From contig OU612069.1 of NCBI GenBank assembly GCA_914767715.1, positions 18,597,387 through 18,661,386 on the forward strand: 64,000 nt of DNA. The letters are read 5' to 3'. The notes under the pieces are model-generated. The model saw only the letters and a list, made by a program, of their open reading frames with translations. It did not search any database and was not told the DNA's origin. The DNA is from Membranipora membranacea (lineage: Eukaryota > Bryozoa > Gymnolaemata > Cheilostomatida > Membraniporidae). This document shows, one piece after another, positions 35,610-47,756 of the stretch. Position numbers and translations under genes: made by a program. Every line of letters begins with the position of its first letter. Position 1 is the stretch's first letter.

Positions 35610-37377
35610 CAACACATGTGTCTCCTCAGAACCATCCGAATAGAAAAGAAAAACCACTAATCCAACCTCCTCACATAAGAGAGCTGTTAGATTTAATTTG
35701 GGAGTTACCCTCTATCAGTGCATGAGAGGATAACTCCTAACATATACATATTTACTCAATGGTTTATTCAGACACCCAGAGACAATATATCATGATGTAA
35801 ATCACCACAAGTGTAGATGAGACATAGCTAGGAATATAGTAACCACTTTTGCAGGGTATTAAATTATAATTCCAATGCAAATGTTTGATGGGGAATAGAG
35901 AGACTGAAAATAAATCATTCATTCACCATTTAAAAACCATGTGAGGAACTTAGACCAGATAAAGGTAGTGGAATTACTTAAATAAGCGCTTTCTAACACC
36001 TAAGTGACAAAGAGAGGCATAACATACCACGTTTGACTGATGAAAACCGCCATTGATTATCAAATTATGAGGCAAATTTATGGCCATGTCTGCAGTTGAA
36101 CTTTCCCTTCTCATATGAGTAGCAGAGGGCTTTGGAGTACCAGGTAAAACTAGACTATAGTTTGAAACATGGACTATACCTGAGTGCTATCTATATCTCT
36201 CTGCTACTTAGTTTAGTTTCTTTTCAAGAGGTTCAAACACTTTCGGAAATTTGCGGTAGAGCCCATCTTGATAAATGGGATTCCACAGCTATGCTCCTGC
36301 TGATTGGACAGTTCATCAAATTATTACAACAACTCAAGTTGTACTTCTTTTTGGCAGGAAGTCAATCTCTGCAGTCTCTGCTCTGATTGGCTGTGGTCAT
36401 GGAAAACCTTTGCTGATAAAGAGAGGACAATTACCAGTGGAGACAAACAACAATTTGAAATGAGAGGCCGTTTCCACTCCTTTTTCAAACTCATTGGTAA
36501 TTTGGTATACGGTAACTCCATGAAGACAAATCCTACCTGATAGCATGATGTGGCACAAATTTACTGGACGCTGAATATGCTGAATGTTTGTATTAATAAC
36601 GTTATTCAGACATCACCAAATTGTCGCATCAGTATAGCCTGACTTCAGTACTTTGGTTGTAGGCTTTCTTATCTGTCCATCATCAACTCAACTGCGCCTT
36701 AAGAATGAAGGCTATCAAAAAATTGAGAATTGGAATCGGTATATTCCAAAGTAGGAAACCATTTACCTCGTATAAAAGTGAAAGAAATGATGGGCTATCT
36801 ACATTGTAATGACCAGAGGTTGAAACAGAGCCAACAATCCTCGTTCATTTGTAAGTACACACTTTTTAGGTTGAAGTACAAATGCTGTTAGTTATTTAGA
36901 TACCAATCGGATATGTTGCTATTATTATGCTCAGTTGTATTTCCTGACCAACGATTTAAACAATGACGATTACCATTGCGTGTTGGAAGGGGGAGGTTAA
37001 TAATTATAGTAGACAGAACTATTGCTTTCATTCTTATGTTCTTGATCTTGATCAAATTCAGAAGAAGATCCATAAAACCTGAAAATGCCTAAAGGAGGTC
37101 CTAACCGCGGCCACAGCAGCAGTGCCTGTCCTGATCATACAGATACTAATCTAATACAGGAGCAAAGTAGGTAGTCTATTTGCTATAAGAGACAGTCACA
37201 CAATGCACTAGTTTTTCATTAATTTGCGTTTGTTAAACTTGATTTCACATTTGTACATTTTGCAGATGTAATAGTTGTGGTGGTGTCCCTCGAATACCCG
37301 GAGAACATCTATGTAATCAGGGTTGGAAAGTATGTCAAAGCGTGTACCTGCAAGTCAGCCTGCACCATACTATAGAT

Positions 37378-38244
37378 CAGCTGCGGCAACCTGCGGCCTT
37401 TTTGCCAGTGCGGCCTGATGGGTAATATTTTGCGCCCTAATTGTGGCCTTATTCCTGTAAAACTTTATATACATTAATTTTGATTCCCCCATTTTTATAT
37501 TTAGAACCAATTATGCATAGCGCTCTGTAAGCTCAAAATATTTCTAAAAAAGTGCCCATCCTGTATTATGCATGTAGCTAAGCTTCTCAGCCACTCTTAC
37601 TACTTTATCAAGGTGTTGTCCTTTCGAAATAACACAAAACAGTGACCTTTGAATGTTAAAATTACAATTTTCTCTAACATTATAGTAATTTTGTTTTCAA
37701 AACAGTTTCTGTGGACAAAAACTCCCTTTGAGACAAATGCTCCTGCATTATGACTGAAATGTTCCATATTGAATTCTTCATTTCACAATCATTTGCGAAA
37801 ATTTCCCTCCTTTGAGAGAGGGCGGGAGCTGTAAGGTGAAAACTTTGACAGGATCCGCAAAAATACTTCATTCTCCATCAAAACAGTCCTGTATGAACTT
37901 TATTTACACTTTAACCCCTGGAAGGGCGCTACAGCACCCTTCCCGCACCCTACCTGCGCTTTGTCATACACATGAAACATGGGGATAACCCATGTACACA
38001 ATCAAATCATGAGGTAAAATGACATCACAAAATTCAAGAAGATTAGATAAACCAGTATTTCTGCTGCGTTGAGTTGAGCAACATACTGCAGTTTTTAGAC
38101 ATAACCTGTTTTAGTTTTTACAAAATAGGAAGTGCCAAAATTGCTACTCCAGTTCCAATTTTATCCCTGAAAGATATGTTGCGGCCTTTTGAGTTGAGCC
38201 GGCGTAAAATGTGGCTTTTTTCAAGAAAAGGTTGCCCACCCATG
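37378..38244. mobile_element. Non-autonomous hAT-like element, 867 bp
   Basis: An 8-bp direct repeat, CTATAGAT, flanks it (37370-37377 and 38245-38252). Ends are imperfect inverted repeats: CAGCTGCGGCAACC on the left, and CATGGGTGGGCAACC reading in from the right, matching the CAG...GGCAACC style of hAT ends. No transposase frame inside. It inserted into the stop codon of copy b exon 3; copies c and e show the empty site. Confidence 0.85.
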
Positions 38245-38729
38245 CTATAGATTAATTCATTACAGAACAAATATGCTCAACCTCTCCAATGTTCATTTTG
38301 TCTCATTACATATGTTTGTAAACTTATGGCACAATATGTAACAATCGTTGTTTCAAAAAAAAAAAATTTTTGTGGATCAAAAGATATAGTATTTTTCTGA
38401 TAAACAGATCACAATGAATAAAAGTGTAGTAGCAAAATGAATATACTCTTGTCCTCTAAAATAATAGTGAATTTAATTCAGTAGCATGCCATTATTTAAT
38501 ATGTTTAATAACAACACAAACAATACCTATAACAGACTAAATGATACCTAATAAATTGTGCCAGTAACTGTTTGATAACATGGTATGCATGTCTTTACAA
38601 TGAAGATAATATTTAATCAGTTTTGTGTTGGACAACCAATCATTCCCCTTACATCAGCAAAAACAATAAAATTCAATATTGAAGCTCAGTGAACAAATTG
38701 ATGAAGTAAAATGATGACTCAGTGTAAAA

Positions 38730-38960
38730 CAGATATCCTCCCTGTTATCACTAGCTGATACAGAATATATTGAAGACCTTGACCTGGGATAAAAATGATG
38801 AGAAATTTTGTAATGAATGTTGATGCCAAGAGGTCATGTCTTGATTACACTTCAACCACAGGATTGTGATAATAATAGGCAGATGCAGCAAACTGTGATA
38901 CCCACTTTGAACAAGTAAACTGGATCCTTCAATATTTCCTAAGATTAAGTATACCAACCT
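38730..38960 (-). pseudogene. Decayed copy of the MAQQF-type secreted exon
   Basis: Aligns with 44272-44493 (same strand) and 62554-62775 (opposite strand), keeping the ACTGAGTCATCATTTTACTTC region and the GCTGATGTAAGG donor-like site, but its frame is broken. It lies in the same position relative to copy b as the intact versions do to copies c and e, showing that the whole unit was duplicated. Confidence 0.6.
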
Positions 38961-40019
38961 TTACCAATCTCCTTTCTGTATATTGCACTGCCAGAAATCA
39001 GAGTTTTTATTCTCATACTGTAATACAAAATTATGTTTGGTTTAGAGGATGTGAGCATGTCTATCTTTGATTCATGTTCGTCATTTACATTTTCACTCTC
39101 ATGTTCAATATCAATTAATGACTTTCCCTATGTCCGATGCTATCTAATCATTGAGATTAGACTCAGACAGCATTGTTCAAATTTATACCAAGTAAGATAA
39201 TATATGACAACAGCTATTTGTCAAGGCCAAATTCAAATCATTGTAACAACTCCCCATGTTTCACAAAAGCAGCATTAGAGGCAGCTGGCACTAATGAAGC
39301 TAACTAAATCAATACAGCTTGGTCGGGAATCAATCACTGTAATTATTCTGCTAAACCAAGAAGATGAATATTTCATACTTGATTCTTGTCATTCATGATT
39401 GTCTTTGAATCTCGTTGAGTAATCCTCTTTTGGGTACATGTAGCAGTATCAATAGTAAATACTCGTGCAACCCATGCTTCCCTATATATCTAATAGGCAG
39501 AGGAGATTCTGGATGGAATCGATACCCTTTTACCAGCAGACCACTCCCATATCATTCTCCTCATAATTGAATATCGAGAACATGTTATTGTATCGCATAC
39601 CCATCCGATCCGCTAAATTTGAGACAATATTTTTTGCTGTATGGTGTAATTAAGTTTTTTTGCAGAATTTCTCCAGAGGATCAACCCTGGAGCCACAGAT
39701 CCTGAAATCATTTTAATTGCTATTTCTGAGAATATCCTGATTATCTGTTATCCTCAGCTGAATCACCCTCACAGATATGTGATAGCCTCTGCAGGGTGCT
39801 GATCGAAAATATATATACATCACTCCGAACTTATGGTATATCATCTGTATATGGATCATACATGTTTTATTCCACTCAGACATTTTTAATAGATAATGGT
39901 GAATCAGTTCAATATACGGAACCCGATACTACTCATTTTACCAGCAAGAGCATCAAAAGCCTGAAGGTCAGTTAACAGGTTGATACAATAAATTGATGAC
40001 TCAGTGTAAATTTTAAAAA
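38961..40019. other. Duplicated unit remainder, no intact gene
   Basis: The first part (about 39000-39300) resembles 44940-45400 in the left arm at low identity. A SINE head fragment on the minus strand lies at about 39440-39560 (GGGAGTGGTCTGCTGGTAAA). Nothing else recognised. Confidence 0.5.
39440..39560 (-). mobile_element. SINE head fragment
   Basis: On the minus strand GGGAGTGGTCTGCTGGTAAA and the TATCGATTCC following it resemble the head of the SINE at 17954-18249, and GGCAGAGGAGATT lies where the family body has GGCAGAGGGGAT. Confidence 0.5.
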
Positions 40020-40613
40020 TATATTGTGCAACGAAACGGAGTACCATTTTCACACTTTACATGACTGATGGTAATTCCGTATTATGATAATTCCATGAAC
40101 ACAAATCAAACCTGAAAGCGTGATGTGGCACAAATTAACTGGATCATGAATAATTAGTAGTTCGTATTGAGAGGTTATTCTGACATCAGCAGGAATGTTG
40201 CCTCAGCATAGCCTGAAGAAGCCTGACTTCAGTACTTTGGTTGCTGTTTTGCTTATATGTCCAGCATCAACTCAACTGAGCCTCAAGAATCAAGGCTATC
40301 AAAAGTTGGGAGAAGAAATCGGTATTTTCTGAACGGGAAAACCATGTACATGGTACCTGGCTTCCAATGTTGGGAGCAGGCATCCGTTTATTCCGGTCTG
40401 GAAAACCACATGCCTGGTATAAAAGTGAGAGAAATGATGAGATATCTTCATAGTAGTGAAAAGAAGTGAAAACAGCGCTCTAAATCATCAGATAGTCGTA
40501 AGTATAAATACATTAGGTTGAATTGTGAATTTTGTGATTAGTTTATATACAAATTGTTTATGCTGTCATCATCATGCTCAGAAAAAAATTCTTGACCATG
40601 GATTTAAACAATT

Positions 40614-43566
40614 AGTCCAGAAGCTACTTGCCAATAAGTGATCAAAAAATTGCGTTCAATAATTACTCTTTGGATGTACATAGAATCAAGTGATACTAGA
40701 CCGGAATTTCGCTGCGAATCTAAATATGTAAAATTTACACCTCTCAGAGAACACATTTTTTCAACAAAGGCAAAAAAAGACCAAAAAAATGCGAAATTTC
40801 GTTTTTCTTTATGAGCATTCTGGTGTGTGTGTATTATCTATTGAGGCACAAGGAAATCCTCTTTATTGACCAATTTAGAAATGCCATTCATGTACAGACA
40901 AGGAAAAAATAACATTCGCAATGTGACCTGTGTCAATGTGAAGAAAGACGAAATAATGGGCATATCGAATGCACTGAAAACCTGTATTCATATAATAAAT
41001 TCTTTACCAAGGTAGAAATCCCCTTCATTGACTAGTTGGGAGATGAGATATATGTATAAACATGTATAACATTAAAACATACAACAATAATATGACCTGT
41101 GTAAACAAGAAGGAAAGCAAGAAAAGCGAGTATTTTCATAATACGTGCTTGTGAAAACCAGTATTCAATATATACTTCAAGATTATCGAAGGTACAAATT
41201 CTCTTCATTGACTAATTGGATGGTAGAATATTTGAGCAAACCTGTTTAAATTAAATAAAACAGCATTAAAACACATACCTAAATGTGATGGTACCTGCGT
41301 CAAACTGTGGGCAAGCAAAAAAAGGACATGAATAATCTCCACACAAAATACATGTGAAAACTTGCATTGACACAAATACAGGCAGAGTATTTTTTCACTT
41401 GGTCATCTTGTAAAAAAATTGGTGCTTCTTGACTATGATCAATGATCTTAGATCTGAATAGTTATTGTAAGCCTTTTTGTGTGGTTTTTCGTCCTTCGCT
41501 GTATCACTGAATGAACGATAAAACTTTAGATTAATGAGAGGAAAAATATAATCACCTAACTGGATCCCAACACAACAGCAGGAGGTACAATCTTCGAACA
41601 AAAAATGATTCTATCTCACATCAAATCTAGCAGCTAAGTTAAAAGCTTGCATAACAAATCTGTTGGATGAATATATTACTCGTATTTCATGCAAGTAGAT
41701 ATATAAAAGCGGGGGGGGGGGGATGAAGTGGTTATGGTCTTTTTGTAAAGGGTGTCAACTGCTTGGACCTATGACATCACCGTACCACAAATTCCCACAC
41801 AGACTCTACTTAAAATAATAAATAGATGAGGGATAGGACATTACAATACATAAAAAAACCTGTAGTTACCCTGGAGGAGTAATGTTTAGCTTAGTTTAGC
41901 CTGTTTATGGGTGACTTAATGTTAGCTAGCACTAAATTTTTGCAAGCAGAGGTGAGAGTCTAAATAAAGTGAGGGTTAAATATCACCTGTTTAAGGCGTG
42001 TGTGAAATTGTGAGCATTTCCTCCTGCAAATATTTTACTCCCTAGAGTTTTCAGGGTTTTGAACTATGATTAGACATAAAAAAAATCCACCCAATACAAT
42101 TTTCAACACATATAAGAACTTAACCCACGTTGTGACCTTTTCATAAGTTTTCCTGGAATAATTTTTGATGCAATGTTTATGGTAGTGTGCTTCCCTCGCC
42201 GCACTGTCTGAGGCATAGCCGTTGAGTCTGGGTAATCGGTGATCTTCTTTAGCGTCGCCTGCAGCCCTCAGTTTACCTGCAACACAATTGACGTTTGCTG
42301 CGTTAGGATATGCCGCTGTTTTGAGATTTGAGACAGAAATGATGGTGTTGTGCAGTGTGTGTTTCTAACATATACAATGCAAAACTTAACTCAACATATT
42401 GTTTTGAAATCATAAGAAATTCTCTATTTTCAGCCTCACCTCCATTATCAATTTCTGCCTTTGCAAGCTGACTCGGATCGAGCTGAGCCTTTCCCGTCAT
42501 AACCCGCAGCCACCTTTCCTTTTATTCTCACGAAACAATCCAATCTGAGGCACTACAACAACATTGTCAGCGATACCAGATGCAGCCCGTGTGTTCTTTG
42601 TAGCAGGGGCCTACAGAAAATATCCAATAACCAACAACAAGTATCCAATAGCACAGCGAACATGCTTATTACCAGTTAAAGCATTAACTTGAAAAATGGA
42701 AATGAGGCATTCTTTCACCTCGCTTCAAATGATATTCTGGCTGGCGGGTCACAGATATTGATCGGACAAGTACTTTCCCTACTATGTTAGATGTAGAAAC
42801 AAAATACGCACAGCACACATGGAAAAGACGAGAGTACTTCTTTCGTAATCAAATCAATCCAAACCTAGATTTAACAAGGAGTGATGAATATGTATTTCCT
42901 TCAGATAACCAGTTTAAGTAGGCAAACATTGAATTCCTCGGTTTGTTTCATGAGATCTTACCTGGCTTTCATCATCATTAATTTTCCTCATCTGAGACCT
43001 AGTAAGGACTACTCGGTGAGTCTGTTCTCTGTTACCAAAAGCATCCACATTCCACACATGTTGACAGACTATATCATTTCTATGACCAAGTATTTTGTGC
43101 TGCTAGATTTTGATACTTATGACCTTCAACCACTTACCAAAGCCTTGCACACTCTACTATTGTAGTAGGCTACAACGTTTCTGGTGGTAGGAGCAAGGAG
43201 TAACAGGGTTACTCCTTGGTAGGAGTATCAGTTTCAGTCGTCAGTACAATACCAGTGCAGCACACAGCTTACACTGTTTACTAATACATTGTTATGTAAA
43301 CAATACCATGTGACATGGGTTTTCCATTACAATAGTAGGGGTTTTTCCCATAGAATCCCTCGGTTTTCCCATTGCATATGACAGTTTTCTAATGTTAAAT
43401 ATTGGGCCCTCTAAAAGCGGCCCCAGCTCCCTATCGGGTCCATTGAAAGGTGTAAATTTTGTGTTTTTGAACACTCCTAGGCCTACTTATGTGCCCTTCA
43501 CAATCAAATTGTACATCCAAAGAGAAATTATTCAACTGAATCTTAGATGTTGTTGGCTTCTGGACT
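40614..43566. mobile_element. 2.95-kb insertion in left arm, TA-flanked
   Basis: The ends are GTCCAGAAGC (left) and its reverse complement GCTTCTGGAC (right), each next to a TA dinucleotide, as in Tc1/mariner-type elements. The right arm has the uninterrupted site near 63.45 kb. I found no transposase frame. Internal features are three tandem units (40850-41400) and a short poly-G run at 41711. It could be a non-autonomous element or a nested mixture. Confidence 0.6.
40850..41400. repeat. Three diverged tandem units of about 180 bp
   Basis: The phrase CTTCATTGACTARTTGG (or CTTTATTGACCAATTTAG) recurs near 40860, 41030 and 41210. Each is followed by ATRTATGTA-like and GACCTGTGT-like segments and preceded by a CTGTATTCA-like segment. 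Confidence 0.55.
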
Positions 43567-44271
43567 AAATGACAAGTTACATTGAATAAAGAAGGGAAAC
43601 AACTATAATAAACAAAATATAGACTTCATTCGCATATTCTTGTTCAGTTTCAGGTGAAGATTTATCAATTAAACTTTGAAATGCCTAAAGGATACTCTAA
43701 GAACGGCCACAGAAGCAGTGGATATCCTACTCACACTGTCTCATATACAGGACAAATGTAGGTAGTCTTATTAACTTGGAACGATTCATTGATGAATACT
43801 GGAGCTTTCATTCATGTTACTGTCAGGGTCGCTTGCTACAAAAAAATCATTGAAACTAATCCAATTTTGATAGAGTGTCTGTGTACAGCTGAACTTAATT
43901 CTAATTTTACAGATGCAATATTTGTCGTGGTGTCCGCGTAGCACTCAGAGAGCAGGTATATGTGGTCAGGATGGGAGAGTATGTTAAAGCCTGTATCTGC
44001 AATTCAGGCTGTACCATACTGTAGATTTATTCATAACCGAATAAGGAATTGATATCATCAACCTTCATTGTCTTCTTCAAATTGTCACATTAGATATGAT
44101 AAATTGTATATTAGAAAGTATTTTGTGATGTATCAAAACAACTGTTATTTTTCTGATAGACACATCACAATTAAGAAAAATAAAATAGCAGAATTAAAAG
44201 TGAAACTGTAATCTTTTCTTCTGGTGACAGTGAATCAAATTCAGTGGCACATGCCTATCTAATATCTCTGA

Positions 44272-44493
44272 TTACAACTCACAATTTCGAATTGGGAAAC
44301 CAATACTACTCCTTACATCAGCAAATGCAATAACAGTGCGAGCCTGAAGGTCAGTTAACAAGTTGATAACGCAAAATGATGACTCAGTGTAAAATACATT
44401 TCCTCCCAGTTCTGTATCAGTACTAAAAAGTGTGATAGTGATGATAAGAAATTGTATAAATTGTTGTGCCATGCTATAGACTCTTTCTATCAC
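44272..44493 (-). CDS. Short secreted-type exon, left arm copy (MAQQF type)
   Basis: The frame of 73 codons has an internal Met followed by a signal-peptide-like stretch (MAQQFIQFLIITITLFSTD). NVFYTESSFCVINLLTD and RTVIAFAD follow. GCTGAT is directly followed by GTAAGG, a good donor, so this is more likely a first exon than a complete gene. The right arm copy (62554-62775) differs at only four residues and has no stops. Function unknown. It lies convergent to exon 3 of copy c. Confidence 0.5.
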   Translation of the reverse strand: MIERVYSMAQQFIQFLIITITLFSTDTELGGNVFYTESSFCVINLLTDLQARTVIAFADVRSSIGFPIRNCEL

Positions 44494-45084
44494 AACAGGT
44501 CATGCACTAAGTTTACTACAATCACAGCATCGTGAAAACAATAGGCTGATGCAGCGAACTGCGATATTCAATTTTTTCTTAGATAAATTTTTTGATAATA
44601 AATGATATCATCAAAACAAAATCTCAAACACATAAGGCAAAAATGCAACAGATACTGTGAAAGGAAATAGATGATCAATTATCAAGAGAAAAACCAGTCA
44701 CCGTCAATCCGAACAGCTGGGCACTCTCAACAGTGTAGGAGATTTACAATGATTGACTGGTTTTTCCATTTATTAGGTATGAGCAATTTTTATAACTGGT
44801 ACATGTCGGATTTTGCCTATTAGATTCCCTTGAACTCATAAACTGGGTCCTTCAACATACTATTCTAAGATTAAATATAAAATGCTTGCTCATTACCTAT
44901 CTGGGTTAGGCACTGTCAGATATCAGACAATGTTTCTTATACTGTTATACCAATTAGTTCATTGGTTATATCAAAATATATTTCTTTCAGTCAAATGATG
45001 AACACAGCAGATTTTGATTCATGTCCATTTCCAATCTCCAATCTCATAAAGAGCAAACAGTTTTCTCTTTGTCTAATGGTGATA

Positions 45085-45324
45085 TCAAAAATCAGTTGAA
45101 TTACAATTGCTGAAATTCTCTGACCTAATAGGCAGTTGTCCTGAATTAATATTATTATCATTTTTGGAAAAAAACTGTGCAACTTCATGCATGGATAGGA
45201 GTTTCTCTTTCCCTTCCAAAGCATGAGGCAACTCCGAAGAAAAAAGTGTTTTCGAGCACATTGCTGGCAACTGTATCACACATAGTATCAGTGTTAAGAA
45301 AAAATTAGTGTAAAAATTTTGCAT
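45085..45324 (-). CDS. 79-residue secreted-type peptide, left arm copy
   Basis: ATG is followed by a clear signal peptide (MQNFYTNFFLTLILCVIQL, then PAMCS), then a 55-residue polar mature region rich in Ser, Asn and Glu. No recognised domain. The right arm counterpart near 61.53-61.98 kb has a one-base deletion and a SINE insertion and cannot encode it, so if functional, only this copy is. It may be a first exon. Confidence 0.45.
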   Translation of the reverse strand: MQNFYTNFFLTLILCVIQLPAMCSKTLFSSELPHALEGKEKLLSMHEVAQFFSKNDNNINSGQLPIRSENFSNCNSTDF

Positions 45325-45818
45325 AATAACCCTGAGCCCATAATATGCAAGTTCATTTTCCTTTGAATATGTCAGCAGTCCAAGTGTTTACATGGTGGAT
45401 ATGGAGATTGGTGCACTTCTAGAATAATCCAAATATTCGGATTTTCAAGCAAAAAAATGTGTCTTTTTACTTCAGTAGATTTCAGATTTGTCGTATAAAC
45501 AATTAGGAACAGGTTTCTCATATCTCTCTTCCAAAATTATTTAGGATTAAGAAGTCAGTCTTGGCATCTCAAATTTGGTGACTAGCAATTTAGTAAACTA
45601 TTCGCCACTCTGGCTTATATTGTAATTTACTTCACGCCAGACCAAACGCAACACATTCATTCCCCTTTACCCATCATTATTTTTTCAGGTTACCCCATTA
45701 CTTTCTAATGCAATGTCAAAACTTATACAGCTATAATTCGTAAAACTATACCAAGTATATTGGAAGCATTGCCTATTGGCATTTATACATCGACCAATTG
45801 TATTTTTGAATCCGCTAA

Positions 45819-46092
45819 AACTCGTCCTGAGCCAACTTAGCCCGAGCCAAACATGTCCCGAGCCAAACGTAGCTCGAGCCAAACTCATCCCGAGCTAAAC
45901 TCAGCCCGAGCCAAATTCGTCCCGAGCCAAACTTAGCCTGAGCCAAACTCGTCCCAAGCCAAACTCGTCCCGAACCAAACTTAGCCCAAGCCAAACTCAT
46001 CCCAAGCCAAACTTAGCCTGAGACAAAAGCAAAATTTAGCCCAAGCCAAACTCGTCCTGAACCAAACTGAGCCCCAGCCGAACTTAGCCTTA
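45819..46092 (-). repeat. 16-bp minisatellite array L1 (CCCGAGCCAAACTTAG type)
   Basis: About 17 units of a 16-bp sequence. It is inverted relative to the array at 48553-49203, together forming the ends of a foldback-like unit. Confidence 0.9.
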
Positions 46093-46099
46093 GTTCAGG

Positions 46100-46465
46100 A
46101 TGTTCTAAATATTGTCATCGTGGTCATTACTGATGTTTTGGATGTTCAATGTTTGCTTTAAAAGTTATTTTTCTTTTTGCACAAGGTATCGGAAAACCCA
46201 TACACTTATACCAACTGGCACCATGACTGAAGCAGAGGGTGACAATGGTATGAATTAAGTTTGTGTGTTGGTGATGTGTTTTGATATTTTATTGGGAGCA
46301 TCTAGCAGAGGCATCTTACTTGTAGCATGGTTTTCATAGAAAGGAAATAGCCACTGCATTGTGGTCATCATAAATGAACAATAGAATCTGACATCACATC
46401 CTGTGATGTCTAGTAGCAGACTAATTAACTGTCGTCGTTAAGGCATGGCATATATAACATTACCT
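46100..46465 (-). repeat. Single gypsy LTR remnant, left arm
   Basis: Follows the end of the gypsy coding remnant after a purine-rich AAAGGGGAGG tract and starts TGTTATATATGCC on the minus strand, as expected for a 3' LTR. No second LTR in the arm. Confidence 0.6.
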
Positions 46466-46480
46466 CCCCTTTAAGAGGGT

Positions 46481-47100
46481 TTATATCTCTCTGGTGGTTT
46501 GCTCTATCCGAGCTGAACGTCTCAGTACTGGTGTAGCAAGAGGTGACGGTGTAGAGGTTTGAGTACGTTGTCTCTGTGTTGTAACCATCGGACTAGTACT
46601 GGGTATAAGGCTTGTATCTGTATCAGTGCTCGAACCATCAGCTGTACTGTCAGCATCTGAGGACCCCTGGGGCAAAGTGGTTGCTGCTTTTACACTGGCT
46701 TCGCTGAAGGTATCCTGAGATAGATCTTGTCTTGGTACATAAGAATTTCGGGGTTGGTCTAACTCATCATAGTCACAATCATCAGTTTGTGTACCAGCAG
46801 AAACTAAATGCTGACCTAAATCCTGACTAGATACCTGAGCGGACCTATGCGTTTTACTACAGTGCCAAATAACCACTTGTCTCGACCAATCATGTTTCTG
46901 ACCTTGACAGAATCTCCGATTTTGAACTCACGAGATTTGGAATTACTACCATTGACATAACTACGATCCTGAGACTTATCAACATCTGCTTGCAGACTGG
47001 GTTTCATGAGAGTAAATAAAGTACATAGTTGTTTGCCCATTAACAGTGCTGTGAGTTTGGAAGATTTGTCTTCCCTCAGAATAAAAAGGCACAACTCCAA
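46481..47100 (-). pseudogene. Ty3/gypsy integrase C-terminus, left arm
   Basis: Two overlapping frames. The first (47100-46816) carries FKIGDSVKVRNM and KWLFGTVVKRIGPLRYLV, the GPY/F-type module near the end of gypsy integrases. The second (46876-46481) carries a Ser/Thr/Gln-rich tail ending LRRSARIEQTTREI, a typical gypsy pol terminus. A frameshift lies between them; the right arm copy reads from the module into the tail without it. Everything upstream in pol is missing. Confidence 0.75.
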
Positions 47101-47756
47101 TAACCACGTAATGGCTCATAGGCTTATTGGGCCAAGATGGTGATGTGCTTGGGTTATGACAACCATGCCTTCTGGCAGTTATTTCCGTTGAACCAAATTC
47201 TTCATCAACAGGTGTCCCTGTGCTCCAACAGAAAGAACGGAAAGAACTATCGCCAAGCTGTCAGCGCTGCCAACGGTTATAGTTGGTTGGCATTAGGCGT
47301 TGGTTGAGATATGGTGCTAGTGACGACGGCCATCTAGATAGGTTTAAGCCTTCCTGGGTTGGCCGCAGGCGTTACCAGTAAGCAAATTACCGCTCTGAGT
47401 TATTTCATGGATTGTGACTTGCTTCTCGGCCTATTGTCTAAGATCAAAGTGTCGCTGCCAATGGCTGATTAGTGCCAGTCCAGTTTTGGCAGCTTGCTGC
47501 ACACTTATGATTAGGAGGTCCTCAATGGCCTCACCTCTGGGATGCATTCTAGTTTTCTATAATCTATCACATTCTCAATATGAGGATTAGGGCACCTTGC
47601 GTCTCTCTTTAGGGGCAGCCTGACCGTCTGTTTGTTAGCGACTTGCTAGCCAGCAGCTTAATACAGGCAATCCGACCAGCGCAGAACAGTCGCTATACCA
47701 CCCTCGGGAGTGGCTGATACATAGTATCACTTATAGCAGACTTTCTCAGCAGCAGG

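Larger units (their letters stand above)
30424..36494. mobile_element. 6.07-kb insertion with 8-bp target duplication, carrying a Pao element
   Basis: TGGTAATT flanks the block at 30416-30423 and 36495-36502, and copies c and e of the host repeat lack the insertion. A 12-bp inverted match, GGAGTGGAAACG, lies near both ends (30441-30453 and, reversed, about 36470). An 8-bp duplication fits hAT-type transposons. The outer tips do not form a clean inverted repeat, so the class is uncertain. Apart from the nested Pao element, the remaining 140 and 880 bases contain no recognisable transposase. Confidence 0.55.
30368..37375 (+). pseudogene. Secreted Cys-rich peptide family, copy b, interrupted and frameshifted
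   Basis: The 5' flank (30368-30423) matches that of copy c (from 40020), then breaks at an insertion (30424-36494) and resumes at 36503. Exon 1 ends at 36850 before GTAAGT and carries SVYSKVGNHLPRIKVKEMM, open across the position where copies a, c and e have TGA. Exon 2 is 37062-37170 and exon 3 is 37266-37375, with an acceptor TGCAG. Exon 3 starts CNSCGGV and ends KACTCKSACTIL, but a two-base deletion in between breaks the frame, and exon 2 also has an indel. The signal peptide region is worn. The stop codon overlaps the target duplication of an hAT-like insertion. Confidence 0.65.
40150..44024 (+). pseudogene. Secreted Cys-rich peptide family, copy c
   Basis: Exon 1 about 40150-40497 (donor GTAAGT), exon 2 43654-43761, exon 3 43913-44024 with acceptor TTTTACAG. 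The first intron is stretched to 3.1 kb by an inserted element. Exon 3 is intact: CNICRGV at the start, VRMGEYVKACICNSGCTIL at the end, TAG stop. Exon 2 encodes CLKDTLRTATEAVDILL and ends in CR at the splice, but its first 32 bases have two extra bases relative to copy e, creating a stop. The signal peptide frame in exon 1 is also broken. The function is unknown; the six-Cys C-terminus suggests a disulfide-bonded secreted peptide. Confidence 0.65.
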
